A stretch of DNA of 64,000 nucleotides from an uncultured Gemmatimonadota bacterium (GTDB lineage Bacteria > Gemmatimonadota > Gemmatimonadetes > Gemmatimonadales > Gemmatimonadaceae), in NCBI GenBank assembly GCA_902826615.1, contig CADEFN010000009.1, positions 1-64,000 on the forward strand, written 5' to 3'. Made by a program: the position numbers and the translations under genes. The notes beneath the pieces are model-generated. The model saw only the letters and a program-made list of their open reading frames with translations. It was not told the origin of the DNA and made no database searches. Numbering within the stretch: the first letter of the stretch is position 1; each line of letters opens with the position of its first letter. Below are positions 41,823-51,072 of the stretch, piece by piece.

Positions 41823-42359
41823 TCATGGCTCGGTGCTCACGCGGATGCGGAGTGGCACGATGGTTTCGCCCCAGTGAAACCGTAACACCGTCGAGTCGCG
41901 GGCGACCGCAGGGAAGTACCAGGCCAGTGACTCCATGTGTGGCCCGCGTTCGGGCTGTACTTCAACGCGCAGCACGTCGCTCGACGCACCAGGATACGGC
42001 GTGTGGAACACGTGACCTTTCGAATTCACGATTACGGTCCAGGTGCCGCTCGACCGCGGAATGGTCCACAGCGAATACGTTCCGGCTGGAAGCGCCTTTC
42101 CCTCGAAGGTCACCGGGCGAGAAAAGGTGATGCGAGACGCCGAGTCGGCCCCGGGGTGCCAGATGCCGTTCCATTTGACGATCCCGCTGTCGCCGTAAAT
42201 GACCCGGCCTCGCGCCGTGGGCCGGTTGTACGAGAGGCTGATGTCCGTGAAAGCCACCCGTTGCGACACTTCACCGTGCTGGCTGAAGGGGATGCCTTGG
42301 GCTGAGAGGGCCGAGGGTGCGGCCGCGATGGCGGCGACGAAAAAGGCTGAGAATCGCAT
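41823..42359 (-). CDS. DUF2911 family secreted protein
   Basis: The 178-residue product has a signal peptide (to about SAQ, 20). The DUF2911 pattern follows: VAFTDISLSYNRPTARGR, WHPGADSASRITFSRPVTFEGKALPAGTYSLW, cut here as the PGADSAS..TF and PAGTYSLWTIP segments, and a late FHWGETIVPLRI. The family is exported and of unknown role. An alternative start at 42365 would add two residues. Confidence 0.85.
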   Translation of the reverse strand: MRFSAFFVAAIAAAPSALSAQGIPFSQHGEVSQRVAFTDISLSYNRPTARGRVIYGDSGIVKWNGIWHPGADSASRITFSRPVTFEGKALPAGTYSLWTIPRSSGTWTVIVNSKGHVFHTPYPGASSDVLRVEVQPERGPHMESLAWYFPAVARDSTVLRFHWGETIVPLRIRVSTEP

Positions 42360-42617
42360 GGCCAACCTATCGGCGGCCTTCGAAGCGGGTTCCCGGGGCC
42401 TTCAATGGGGGTGCCATGCGCCGAAGTAGCTGCTCCGCCTGATGTCGACCAGTACGTGACGCCGAAATGACGGCACCTACCCACCTTGGGTGAAGGATTC
42501 GCCGCCGTGGCCGGATGCTGCACTCGGGAATGGGTGCAGTGGCATCACCAAGGGGCCGGCACGGCGCGCGGATCTCAAGCGAGGCACGTTTCGCGGCCGC
42601 TGTCCGGAACGTACCTC

Positions 42618-42770
42618 CTACGCCTGTCGCTCGCTGTCCTCGACCACCACACGCAGAGCAGGGGTCTCGAGGTCGTCGAACTGCCCCGATTTGGCGGCCC
42701 ACACGTAGGCCAGCAGGGCAGCCAGCACGACGATGAGTGCGAGTGGCAGCACCACATAGATGATGTTCAC
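42618..42770 (-). CDS. ccoS: CcoS, cbb3 oxidase assembly protein
   Basis: This small gene encodes 50 residues, beginning MNIIYVVLPLALIVVLAAL from a GTG start. It has one membrane helix, then AYVWAAKSGQFDDLETPALR, matching the CcoS pattern of a short N-terminal helix followed by the SGQFDDLE region. CcoS is needed for copper and heme insertion into cbb3 oxidase in Rhodobacter. Its GTG overlaps the TGA of ccoI by 4 nt. It is the last gene of the cco operon. Confidence 0.9.
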   Translation of the reverse strand: MNIIYVVLPLALIVVLAALLAYVWAAKSGQFDDLETPALRVVVEDSERQA

Positions 42771-45181
42771 GCGGGTTCCCGGCGAAAGGTGCGGCCATAC
42801 CAGGCTCCGGCCACGACGGTGAGCGAACTCAGTGGCATCATGATAGCCGCCACCACGGGATCGAGATGCCCGGTCATGGCCAGGGCAATGCCGAGCAGGT
42901 TGTACGCCAGCGAGAAGGCGATATTGCGTTTGACGACGCGCATGGTACGGCGCGCTCCATCGATCATGGTGACCACGGGCGCCAGACCTGCTGTGGTCAG
43001 GTAGGCATCCGACGACACGAGCGCGGCTTCGGCGCCACCATGGACGGCAATCCCCACCGACGCCGTGGCCATTGCTGCTGCATCGTTGACCCCGTCGCCG
43101 ACCATCACCACCGGACCCGATCGCAGCTTCTCCTCCACCGCGAGGCGTTTGGATTCGGGGGTCGACTCGGCATGTGTGCGTTCGACGGGAATGCCGATGG
43201 TCTGTGCGACGCTGCGGCAGACCGGGGCCGCATCGCCGGAGAGCATCTCGACGCGCCAGCCCCGTGACTCGAGCGCCTGCACAGAGGTGGCGGCGTCGTG
43301 TCGCACCGGGTCACCAAAGGCCGCCGTCGCGGTCAGTGTGCCATCCACGGCGACCCACACCGGCGTACCGACACTCTCATGACGCGCGGGCGCCTGATCG
43401 AGGAAGGTCGTGACAAAACGTGGAGAGCCGACGACCACCTGGCGTTCTCCCACGTGTGCGACGATGCCACCGCCCTGAACGTGCTCGGTCTCGACACCAA
43501 CAGCGGGCGACACATCAGGCCACGCCCGTCTGAACCCCTCGGCCACCGGGTGCAGCGAGCCTGCTTCAACGGCGAGCACTAGAGGCTTCACCCACTCGGG
43601 TCCCTGCCATTCGGCCAGCGCACTCTCCCCGGTGGTGATGGTTCCGGTCTTGTCGAGCATGATGGTGCCGCGCCCGGCGAGGACCTGCAACGAGTCGCCG
43701 CCTTTCACCAGGATGCCGAGTCGGGCGGCCCTGCCTAACGCCACAGTCACCGACAGGGGGGTGGCCATGGCCAGCGCGCAGGGGCAGGTGACGATGAGCA
43801 GAGCAATGGCATGATCCATCGCCGCCGACGGGTCGCGAGGCACCCAGAGTGCCCACGTGATGACGGCCAGGGTGAGCACCACGACCACAAACCAGCCGGC
43901 TATGCGGTTGGCCAGGAGCACCACGGGCGCGCGATGCAGGGCGCTCTCTTCCACCTGCTGCAGCACCCGCGCCACCCGGGTCTGCTCACCGGCATTTGTC
44001 ACACGCACCTGTACCGGGGCGCTCACATTCAGTGTGCCGGCCAGCACGGTATCACCAACATTGGCAGAGACCGGCAGACTTTCACCGGTGAGCCAGGCGG
44101 TGTTGAGTGTCGTCTGCCCCCGCTCGATGACGCCATCGGCGGCGAGCGTATCCCCGGCGCGGACGTCGAGCAACATCCCCGGTGTGAGTGCCTTCGCCGG
44201 CACTTCACGCACCTCGTCACCCTCCACCACACGGCAGCCGTGCGGTGTGAGGGAGTGCAAGAGCTCCGAGGCGTCGGTGGCGGCACGTTGCCAGCGCTGC
44301 TGGAGATATCGCCCGACCAGCAGGAGAAAGATGAGGATGGCGATGCCATCGAGATACACGGGTCCGTTACCGTCCACCGTGTTGATGGCCCCGCGCACAA
44401 AGCCGGCGCCTAACGCGACGGCAATGGGGAGGTCGAGATGCAGTGCGCGCGTGCGGATGGCCGCCCACGCACCCCGGAAGAAGACCCGCCCCGGCCCGGC
44501 GATGGCCGGAATGACAAGCCCCAGCGAGAGCCAGCGAAAGAAGTGCTCGTACTGCGAGTCGAGTCCCGGACCGAACCAGCCGGTGTACATGGCCAGTGCC
44601 GCCAGCATCACGTTGATGGCGATGGCGCCTGCGATTCCGATGCGGACCAGCGACGCCCGCTCCTCCTTTCTGCGGACATCTTCGCGGGCCCCTCCGCTTC
44701 CGGGATGCGGCGGGTATCCGAGTGACGCCAGGGTCTGCGCAATTGCCGAAAGACGTGTGGCCGCAGGGTCCCACTCCAGGGCGACCTCTGAGCGTCGCAC
44801 ATTCAGTTCGGCGCGTATCACGCCGGGCACCAGGAGGGGCACCCGCTCCACGAGCCAGACACACGACGCACAATGAATGCCCTCGACCACCAGCACCACA
44901 CGCTGTGCTCCACCGGTCAACCCACGAACGTGCAATTCGTGAAAGGTGGGATGGTCGAACTCCTCGAAGGAACGTGAGGAGGAAGTGACCGCCAGTTCAC
45001 GTCGTTCGGGCAGCGTGTAGTAGCCGCCCAGGCCATGATCATGCAGGATGCTCCAGGCGGTTTGGCATCCGCTGCAGCAGAACAGGAGGGCGTCGTGTCC
45101 GTGATGGTCTGTGACATCCACTACCGGAAGCCGGCAGTGCGCACACGTCAGCTCACGAACGAGTTCAGCGGTGGCCGTCAT
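42767..45181 (-). CDS. ccoI: CcoI, copper-exporting P-type ATPase for cbb3 assembly
   Basis: The 804-residue product is a P1B-type ATPase. Its N-terminus has a cysteine-rich stretch (FCCSGC at 34-39) and a heavy-metal-binding domain with CASC (104-107). Membrane helices and the intramembrane metal site TCPCALAM are followed by DKTGTIT with the phosphorylated Asp and GDGVNDAAA near the C-terminus. The CcoI/FixI group pumps copper to the periplasm for the heme-copper site of cbb3 oxidase. Its start overlaps the SafE-like gene by 17 nt. Confidence 0.93.
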   Translation of the reverse strand: MTATAELVRELTCAHCRLPVVDVTDHHGHDALLFCCSGCQTAWSILHDHGLGGYYTLPERRELAVTSSSRSFEEFDHPTFHELHVRGLTGGAQRVVLVVEGIHCASCVWLVERVPLLVPGVIRAELNVRRSEVALEWDPAATRLSAIAQTLASLGYPPHPGSGGAREDVRRKEERASLVRIGIAGAIAINVMLAALAMYTGWFGPGLDSQYEHFFRWLSLGLVIPAIAGPGRVFFRGAWAAIRTRALHLDLPIAVALGAGFVRGAINTVDGNGPVYLDGIAILIFLLLVGRYLQQRWQRAATDASELLHSLTPHGCRVVEGDEVREVPAKALTPGMLLDVRAGDTLAADGVIERGQTTLNTAWLTGESLPVSANVGDTVLAGTLNVSAPVQVRVTNAGEQTRVARVLQQVEESALHRAPVVLLANRIAGWFVVVVLTLAVITWALWVPRDPSAAMDHAIALLIVTCPCALAMATPLSVTVALGRAARLGILVKGGDSLQVLAGRGTIMLDKTGTITTGESALAEWQGPEWVKPLVLAVEAGSLHPVAEGFRRAWPDVSPAVGVETEHVQGGGIVAHVGERQVVVGSPRFVTTFLDQAPARHESVGTPVWVAVDGTLTATAAFGDPVRHDAATSVQALESRGWRVEMLSGDAAPVCRSVAQTIGIPVERTHAESTPESKRLAVEEKLRSGPVVMVGDGVNDAAAMATASVGIAVHGGAEAALVSSDAYLTTAGLAPVVTMIDGARRTMRVVKRNIAFSLAYNLLGIALAMTGHLDPVVAAIMMPLSSLTVVAGAWYGRTFRREPA

Positions 45182-45884
45182 GCATTACGCTGGCGCCTGG
45201 GGTGGAGAAGTGCATTGGGACAACACGCCCAACGATGGAGAGCGCACCCATCAGAATGACGGCGGCCGCAGTGACGAGTGGCAGGCGTGCACGAAGGCGG
45301 CCGCTGACGCGCTGCAGCACAACGCCCATCGAAAGCATGGCGGGCAAGGTGCCCAGCCAGAATGCCAGCATGACGACGACGGCAGATGCTGCCCCTCCGG
45401 TGCCACCCGCCGTAACCACAAAAGCGTAGAGCCACCCGCAGGGCAGGAGCGCACTGAGAAGACCGATGGTCCCCGCGCGGGTGGCCGGTGATGCCTGACG
45501 AGTGTGGCGGAGCACTGGCCCGAGGACACGCTGCGACCATCCGGCCGCACGCGACGCACCGCGGCGCCACAGGCCTGCATACTGCAACACGAGACTGGTG
45601 CCCCACGCCATGAGCAACACACCCGCCACCTCCGTGGCGCCCCGGCTTACTCCGGCCAGGGCACCAGAGCGATCGACCGCCGCGCCTAACGTGCCGGCCA
45701 GTACGCCAAGCACGAGGTAGGACACGAGCCGACCGCCGTTATAGGCAGCGTGGAGAAGGAGTGGTCGCGCACCCGAGTCCTTCGGCATGGCGTACCCGCA
45801 TACAAAACTCCCGCACATCGCGGCGCAGTGGACCGAGCCGAGCAGGCTCGCGCCAAGGACCCCGAGTACGAGAGCGGTCGTCAT
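45165..45884 (-). CDS. SafE/DsbD-like membrane protein in the cco operon
   Basis: The 239-residue product has six predicted helices and the signature HCAAMCGSFVCGY (residues 19-31) of the PF13386 type (cytochrome biogenesis DsbD-like, also annotated TauE/SafE). A second cysteine lies in LLPCGWLYAF. Such proteins often sit in cbb3 clusters and may move electrons or copper for assembly; the role is inferred from the neighbours. It overlaps ccoH by 4 nt and ccoI by 17 nt. Confidence 0.85.
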   Translation of the reverse strand: MTTALVLGVLGASLLGSVHCAAMCGSFVCGYAMPKDSGARPLLLHAAYNGGRLVSYLVLGVLAGTLGAAVDRSGALAGVSRGATEVAGVLLMAWGTSLVLQYAGLWRRGASRAAGWSQRVLGPVLRHTRQASPATRAGTIGLLSALLPCGWLYAFVVTAGGTGGAASAVVVMLAFWLGTLPAMLSMGVVLQRVSGRLRARLPLVTAAAVILMGALSIVGRVVPMHFSTPGASVMHDGHR

Positions 45885-46423
45885 TGGGCGTCGACGCGGA
45901 GTGAGTGGGTGAAGTGCGCCTCGCCTCGAATGGCGGAGACGCGGATCTCCCATTGCCCCGGGCGCTTGGCATCGATCGGCGCCCAGTACACACCGGGGCG
46001 CATCGGCACCAGCGCCACCTCACGACGATCGGCCGACCGCGCGTTATGCATGGCTTCGGCGCTTACGGTGGCTCCCTCGAGAGGAAGGCCTGACGAGTCC
46101 TGCAGCACCACGGTGAGGCGCCCGACTTCGGCGTCTCGGCTGAGGGACAATCCTCCACTCACCTGCCAACCTAACGCGAGGTTCGTTCGGTCCTGCGCCA
46201 TCTGGTCGTCCCAGCGAACGGCTTTGCCATAGTAGTCCGGCTCGACCGCAAAGGCCGGATCACTATTGGCGACCATCATCACGCCGATGTTGCTGGCCAT
46301 CGAGGCGATCAGGATGACCGCCACCGCGGTGGGCCACAGCCAGCCGCGCGAGCGACGGGATGTCACGCTCGCCGCGAGTGGAGGTGGCACGGTTGTTGTG
46401 ACGGGGGACAACGGGATGGTCAT
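45881..46423 (-). CDS. ccoH: CcoH/FixH-family cbb3 assembly protein
   Basis: The 180-residue product has one membrane helix (about 29-50) and a large periplasmic part typical of FixH/CcoH: NSDPAFAVEPDYYGKAVRWDDQM is cut here as DPDYY-type PDYYGKAV and WDDQMAQD, and the end is beta-sandwich-like (GQWEIRVSA). CcoH stays with the mature oxidase and aids assembly. The gene overlaps ccoG and the SafE-like gene by 4 nt each. Confidence 0.9.
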   Translation of the reverse strand: MTIPLSPVTTTVPPPLAASVTSRRSRGWLWPTAVAVILIASMASNIGVMMVANSDPAFAVEPDYYGKAVRWDDQMAQDRTNLALGWQVSGGLSLSRDAEVGRLTVVLQDSSGLPLEGATVSAEAMHNARSADRREVALVPMRPGVYWAPIDAKRPGQWEIRVSAIRGEAHFTHSLRVDAQ

Positions 46424-47829
46424 GGCGATTCCTTCTCGGTATGGCCGGTCTCCCCAGTGGGGCCCAGCAAGTTGTAGGGCAGTTCGGTTGTGAAGTCGGC
46501 GCCGTCAGTCACACGCAACCGGATGGCGTGCTGCCCGTCGTCAAAGGCCGACTTGGGGAGGAGCACAAAGAGGCTGGTGGTCTCGGTTTGGTTGTGCGCC
46601 ACCGGGAATGGGTTGACCGGGATGATGACCTGTCCCGCTTCAGCGCCAACGATGGAAAGAGTGTACTGCCTCGGCTTTCCGGAGCGATTGGCGATGCGCA
46701 CCCGCACCTGATTAGAGATCCGGCCGTCCGCCTCTTCGCTGAATGGTGCGTCCAGGGAGCGGAGCAGGGTGATGTCGGCGTCCGCCTTGGTGCCGATTTG
46801 CCAGGCGAAGATGCCGATGAGACCGGCCAGTGCCACGGGATACGCGACCGTGCGCGGGCGCCAGATATGACGGGCTTCGCCGGAGAGGATCTCTCGTGAC
46901 GTGTATCGGATGAGACCACGAGGGCTCCCGACGGAATCCATGATCGCATCGCAGGCGTCGACGCACTGGGTGCAATGGATGCACTCCATCTGCAGACCAT
47001 CGCGGATGTCAATCCCGGTCGGGCAGGTCTGGACGCAGGCGCCGCACTCGATGCAATCCCCGGCGTTGCTGCGGTCCTTGCCCTTCATGCGCGGCTCACC
47101 GCGTTTGTAGTCGTACGCGACAATAAGTGACGACTTGTCGAGCAGGACCGACTGCCAGCGGCCGTACGGACAGGCGATGGTGCAGGTCTGCTCGCGGAAG
47201 TACGAAAAATCGAGGAAGACGAGCAGCGACGTCACGCCCATCACCGCAAACGACGACGGGTGTTCGATGGGTGAACGCGTGACCCACACCTTGAGCTGCT
47301 CGGCGCCGACAAAGTAGGCGAGGAAGGTGTGCGCAAGGATCAGGGCAAGCACCCCGTACACCGCGTACTTCAGGAGGCGTCGCGGGTGCAGGTGCGAACC
47401 CGACTTGTCGATGTTCATCGACCCGACACGCCCCCCTTCGATCAGCCGTTCGATTGGCCGAAAGACGTATTCCATCCACACCGTCTGCGGGCAACCCCAT
47501 CCGCACCAGACACGGCCGAAGAGGGCGGTAAAGCTGAACACGCAGAGGATGAGGATCCCCAGGAACAGCATGAAGAGCAGCGTGTCCGTCGGGAGGAAGG
47601 TGTAGCCGAAGAAGGTGAACTCGCGGTGGGGTGCGTCGAGCAGAATGAGCGGCTTGCCATTCATGTACACGTGAGGAATGGCCAGATAAATGACCATCAA
47701 CACATACGCCACAATCCGGCGACGGCTGAACCAGTCCCCGTCAGCCGGCTTCGGACGGACCCACCGGCGGGATCCGTCCTCGTTCATCGTTGGAAGTACG
47801 CGGCCTTGCGCTTTTGGAGCTACGGACAT
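46420..47829 (-). CDS. ccoG: CcoG, ferredoxin-like cbb3 assembly protein
   Basis: The 469-residue product has five to six membrane helices in its first half and the CcoG/FixG cysteines: WCGWGCPQTVW, CTIACPYGRWQ, and two 4Fe-4S sets CIECGACVQTCPTGIDIR and CIHCTQCVDACD. A C-terminal Ig-like domain (about 370-469) follows. CcoG reduces Cu(II) for delivery to cbb3 oxidase in characterised bacteria. It overlaps ccoH by 4 nt; upstream lies a 58-nt gap to ccoP containing short direct repeats. Confidence 0.95.
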   Translation of the reverse strand: MSVAPKAQGRVLPTMNEDGSRRWVRPKPADGDWFSRRRIVAYVLMVIYLAIPHVYMNGKPLILLDAPHREFTFFGYTFLPTDTLLFMLFLGILILCVFSFTALFGRVWCGWGCPQTVWMEYVFRPIERLIEGGRVGSMNIDKSGSHLHPRRLLKYAVYGVLALILAHTFLAYFVGAEQLKVWVTRSPIEHPSSFAVMGVTSLLVFLDFSYFREQTCTIACPYGRWQSVLLDKSSLIVAYDYKRGEPRMKGKDRSNAGDCIECGACVQTCPTGIDIRDGLQMECIHCTQCVDACDAIMDSVGSPRGLIRYTSREILSGEARHIWRPRTVAYPVALAGLIGIFAWQIGTKADADITLLRSLDAPFSEEADGRISNQVRVRIANRSGKPRQYTLSIVGAEAGQVIIPVNPFPVAHNQTETTSLFVLLPKSAFDDGQHAIRLRVTDGADFTTELPYNLLGPTGETGHTEKESP

Positions 47830-47844
47830 GAAGAGAGGTTGGAC

Positions 47845-47865
47845 GGCAGATGGCAGATGGCAGTT
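47845..47865. repeat. Three tandem heptamers between ccoP and ccoG
   Basis: GGCAGAT (47845-47851), GGCAGAT (47852-47858) and GGCAGTT (47859-47865) stand in tandem in the 58-nt gap between ccoP and ccoG. The function is unknown. Confidence 0.6.
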
Positions 47866-47887
47866 GGCGGGCCTGCTGTGCCTCGGA

Positions 47888-48433
47888 TCAGGGCACGACG
47901 GTGCCTTCGGCGGCCTTGGCTCCTGGCGGGTTGGTGCCCTTGAGTGAGGCGACGTATACCGTCACGGCGTCGATCTGATCGGGTTTGAGGAGCTTGCCCC
48001 AGGGCGGCATGCCCTTGGCCAGCACACCCTCCGTCACGGTCTTGTGGATTTCGGCCAGGGTGCCGCCGTGGATCCACGCGTTGTCCGTGAGGTTGGGGCC
48101 GATCAACCCGCCACCGTCAGGCTTGTGACACGAGGCGCAGTTGGTGACAAACACCTGCTTGCCTGCTTCAAGCACCTGGGTGTTCGTCGCCATGGCGGCG
48201 AGTTCGTCCGGCGAGGAGACGTCGGGCGGCGGGGCTGACGCCCGGGCCGCAGCCACCTCGGCCTCGTACTGCGCAATACGACCGGGGCCGATGCCAACGC
48301 CGAGGTTGAACCAGTAGAGCACCGAGAAGACGATCGTGGCCCAGAAGAGAATGACCCACCAGCGTGGCAGTGGATTGTCGTATTCCTGAATGCCATCGTA
48401 GTTGTGGTCGATCAGGCGGTCGCGTTCAGACAT
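47888..48433 (-). CDS. ccoP: CcoP, cbb3 oxidase subunit III with a single heme c
   Basis: The 181-residue product begins with the CcoP N-terminal pattern DHNYDGIQEYDNPLPRWW, one membrane helix (about 25-47), and one cytochrome c domain with CASCH and a later MPPWG carrying the Met ligand. Classical CcoP has about 290 residues and two heme c sites; this one keeps only one. It would pass electrons to the oxidase core. It lies 69 nt downstream of ccoQ. Confidence 0.92.
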   Translation of the reverse strand: MSERDRLIDHNYDGIQEYDNPLPRWWVILFWATIVFSVLYWFNLGVGIGPGRIAQYEAEVAAARASAPPPDVSSPDELAAMATNTQVLEAGKQVFVTNCASCHKPDGGGLIGPNLTDNAWIHGGTLAEIHKTVTEGVLAKGMPPWGKLLKPDQIDAVTVYVASLKGTNPPGAKAAEGTVVP

Positions 48434-48502
48434 GATGTCGAAGGCTGAGTGGAGACGTCAGACGGCAGGAGCGTGGACATGGGACCAAGAGGGCGTCCGT
48501 GG

Positions 48503-48664
48503 TTAGTCATCAAGCGGAAGCCTGGACGCACGATCGAACGCCGCCTTGTTCCGCGGCGAGAAGATCCTCCAGACGATGAGCACAAAGGCGATGATGAAGG
48601 CAATCAGCGCCACCTGCGCATATTGATCGAGGTTGGCCGCACTCATGAGATCGGTGAGGCTCAT
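48503..48664 (-). CDS. ccoQ: CcoQ-like small subunit
   Basis: The 53-residue product starts MSLTDLMSAANLDQYAQVAL and continues with a hydrophobic helix and WRIFSPRNKAAFDRASRLPL before the stop. The single helix, the tryptophan at the helix end and the charged FSPRNKAAFD tail match CcoQ. Its ATG overlaps the TGA of ccoNO by 4 nt. It sits in the standard position between ccoO and ccoP. Confidence 0.87.
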   Translation of the reverse strand: MSLTDLMSAANLDQYAQVALIAFIIAFVLIVWRIFSPRNKAAFDRASRLPLDD

Positions 48665-50892
48665 GGCTGACCTCCTGCGCCACCGGCACTTGCCACCTTG
48701 GCACTACCGGCGCGGATGTCGACCCCAAGCCGCTGCAGGTAGGCGATCAGGGCGACCACTTCCTTCGACTCGAGGCCGGTGCGGCCGCCGGTCGATGCCA
48801 GATCCTGCCCGATAGCCTGCGCCTGCGCCCGTGCTTGCTCTGGCGCGTTGTTCACTCCCTCGCCGTATGGCACACCCAGCATGACCATGACATCGACGCG
48901 ACGCTGGATCCCTGCAAAGTCGACGTCGTTGGTTGAGAGATGCGGATAGGCCGGCATGATCGAGCGCGCGTTGATCTCACGCGGATTCTCGAAGTGACGC
49001 AGGTGCCACAGGTTGCTCTTGAGGCCACCCTCGCGCGCCAGATCGGGCCCGATGCGGCGAGAGCCCCACAGGAACGGATGATCGTATACCGACTCGCCAG
49101 GCTTGGAGTACTCACCATACCGCTCCGTCTCGAAGCGCAACGGCCGCACCATCTGCGAGTGACAGTTGAAACATCCTTCGCGGATGTAGAGATCGCGGCC
49201 GGCCAGTTCGAGTGGGGTGTACGGCTTGACCGAGGCAATCGTCGGCACATTCGACTTGATGAGGAACGTCGGCAGGATCTCGAAGAGTGACGCGACAATC
49301 ACCGCCACGGTGGTGAGCACCGTGAACAGGATCGGCATGCGCTCCCACGTGCGGTGGAAGGTCATGTTCACAAAACGGCCCCACGCGGTCGCCGGCACGT
49401 CCACACCGGGGCGCATAGGCTCCGGCACATACGTGGGAGAGAGCGGCGCTGCCTGGACTTCATGCACCGCGTACGCAGCCGGGCGGCGGCGCCACGTCAT
49501 CACGATGTTCCAGGCGAAGATGAGCGCACCAACCAGATAGAGCGTGCCGCCGATGACGCGCGTCCAGTACATCGGGATCAGCCGCGCAACCGTTTCCACA
49601 AAGTCGGGATACTGCAGCCGCCCTGTTTCATCAAAGGCGCGCCACATCAGTCCCTGCGTCACACCCGCCGAGTAGATCGAGACGATGTACAGCAGCACAC
49701 CAACCGTGGCAATCCAGAAGTGCCACTCAGCGGCCTTCTTGCTGTAGAGCTGTGTCTGGAAGAGACGGGGAGCGAGCCAGTAGATCATGGCGAACGTCAG
49801 GAATCCGTTCCACGTCAGCGCGCCGGAGTGGGCGTGGGCAATGGTCCAGTCGGTGTAGTGCGACAAGGCGTTGACGCTCTTGATGGAGAGCATCGGCCCT
49901 TCGAACGTGGACATCCCGTAACCCGTGAGCGCGATGACCATGAACTTGAGGATCGGGTCATCCACCACCTTGTGCCAACCACCGCGCAGCGTGAGCAGGC
50001 CATTGATCATGCCGCCCCAGCTGGGCGCCCAGAGCATCACCGAGAAGAGCATCCCGACCGTGGACGCCCACTCGGGAAGCGAGGTGTAGTGCAGATGATG
50101 CGGACCGGCCCAGATGTACATGAACACCAGGGTCCAGAAGTGCAGGATCGACAGCTTGTAGCTGAACACCGGTCCCTCCGCGGCCTTCGGCATGAAGTAG
50201 TACATCAAGCCGAGGAACGGAGTGGTGAGGAAAAAGGCGACCGCGTTATGCCCATACCACCACTGCATGAAGGCATCCTGCACGCCGGCATAGATGCTGT
50301 AGCTCTTGAAGGCGCCGGCCGGGATGGAGAGGTTGTTGAAGATGTGCAGGATCGCGACCGTGATGATCGACGCGACATAGAACCACACAGCGACGTAGAT
50401 GTGTCGCTCGCGGCGCTTCACCATGGTGCCGATGAAGTTGATGGCGAAGATCACCCACACAACCGCGATCATGATGTCGATGGGCCACTCGAGTTCGGCG
50501 TATTCCTTGGCTTGCGTGAAGCCGAGCGGGAGGGTGAGCGCCGCCGCGACGATGATGAGCTGCCAGCCCCAGAAGTGTGCCTTGCTCAGTCCGTCGGAGA
50601 ACATGCGCGCCTTGAGCAGGCGCTGCGTCGAGTAATAGATGCCGCAGAAGATCGCGTTACCTGCAAACGCGAAGATGACGGCGTTGGTGTGCAGTGGCCT
50701 CAGCCGACCAAAGGTGAGGTAAGGCGCAAAGTTCAGCGCCGGGTAGGCCATCTGAATCGCGATCAGGACACCGACCAGCATCCCCACCGCGCCCCAGAGC
50801 ACGGTGGCGAACAGGAATTTGCGGACGACATCATCGTCGTACTGGAAGGTGTCGAGCCGGGTGCTTGCGGACGCGCCGTGCGCTTCGCCCAT
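48661..50892 (-). CDS. ccoN/ccoO: Fused CcoN-CcoO cbb3 cytochrome oxidase subunits I and II
   Basis: The 743-residue product joins both core subunits. The CcoN part (about 1-475) has 12 helices and the heme/CuB histidines: PLHTNAVIFAF, WWYGHNAVAFFL, AGPHHLHYTSLP and HYTDWTIAHAHSGALTWNG, cut here as IAHAHSGA. The CcoO part (about 515-743) has a membrane helix and one heme c site, GCFNCHSQMVRP. Fused CcoNO occurs in some Bacteroidota and other phyla; two proteins are usual elsewhere. I start at ATG 50892 (MGEAHGAS). The enzyme reduces oxygen at low concentration and pumps protons. A 690-residue antisense frame here is a shadow. Confidence 0.96.
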   Translation of the reverse strand: MGEAHGASASTRLDTFQYDDDVVRKFLFATVLWGAVGMLVGVLIAIQMAYPALNFAPYLTFGRLRPLHTNAVIFAFAGNAIFCGIYYSTQRLLKARMFSDGLSKAHFWGWQLIIVAAALTLPLGFTQAKEYAELEWPIDIMIAVVWVIFAINFIGTMVKRRERHIYVAVWFYVASIITVAILHIFNNLSIPAGAFKSYSIYAGVQDAFMQWWYGHNAVAFFLTTPFLGLMYYFMPKAAEGPVFSYKLSILHFWTLVFMYIWAGPHHLHYTSLPEWASTVGMLFSVMLWAPSWGGMINGLLTLRGGWHKVVDDPILKFMVIALTGYGMSTFEGPMLSIKSVNALSHYTDWTIAHAHSGALTWNGFLTFAMIYWLAPRLFQTQLYSKKAAEWHFWIATVGVLLYIVSIYSAGVTQGLMWRAFDETGRLQYPDFVETVARLIPMYWTRVIGGTLYLVGALIFAWNIVMTWRRRPAAYAVHEVQAAPLSPTYVPEPMRPGVDVPATAWGRFVNMTFHRTWERMPILFTVLTTVAVIVASLFEILPTFLIKSNVPTIASVKPYTPLELAGRDLYIREGCFNCHSQMVRPLRFETERYGEYSKPGESVYDHPFLWGSRRIGPDLAREGGLKSNLWHLRHFENPREINARSIMPAYPHLSTNDVDFAGIQRRVDVMVMLGVPYGEGVNNAPEQARAQAQAIGQDLASTGGRTGLESKEVVALIAYLQRLGVDIRAGSAKVASAGGAGGQP

Positions 50893-51072
50893 GTGGTCCT
50901 CGAGCCGGAGTGCGGGTGGAGTAGCACACCGGGACGTCCAAACCATGGCGTCCCGGTCGCTGGCGAATCTCGGCAGCGCGGGACGCGGACGCGGTCAGGG
51001 GCTCAGGTGAAACACGACGGGGAAATCCTTACACGCCTTGTAGGGGCCTTGAACCCCGGCATTTGGCAGGCG
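50893..51072 (-). promoter_or_regulatory. Upstream region of the cco operon
   Basis: This 180-nt gap lies between the stop of the large M16 gene and the ccoNO start, all on the minus strand. It must contain the main cco promoter. I looked for an FNR/Anr-type TTGAT-N4-ATCAA site and did not find one. Confidence 0.35.
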
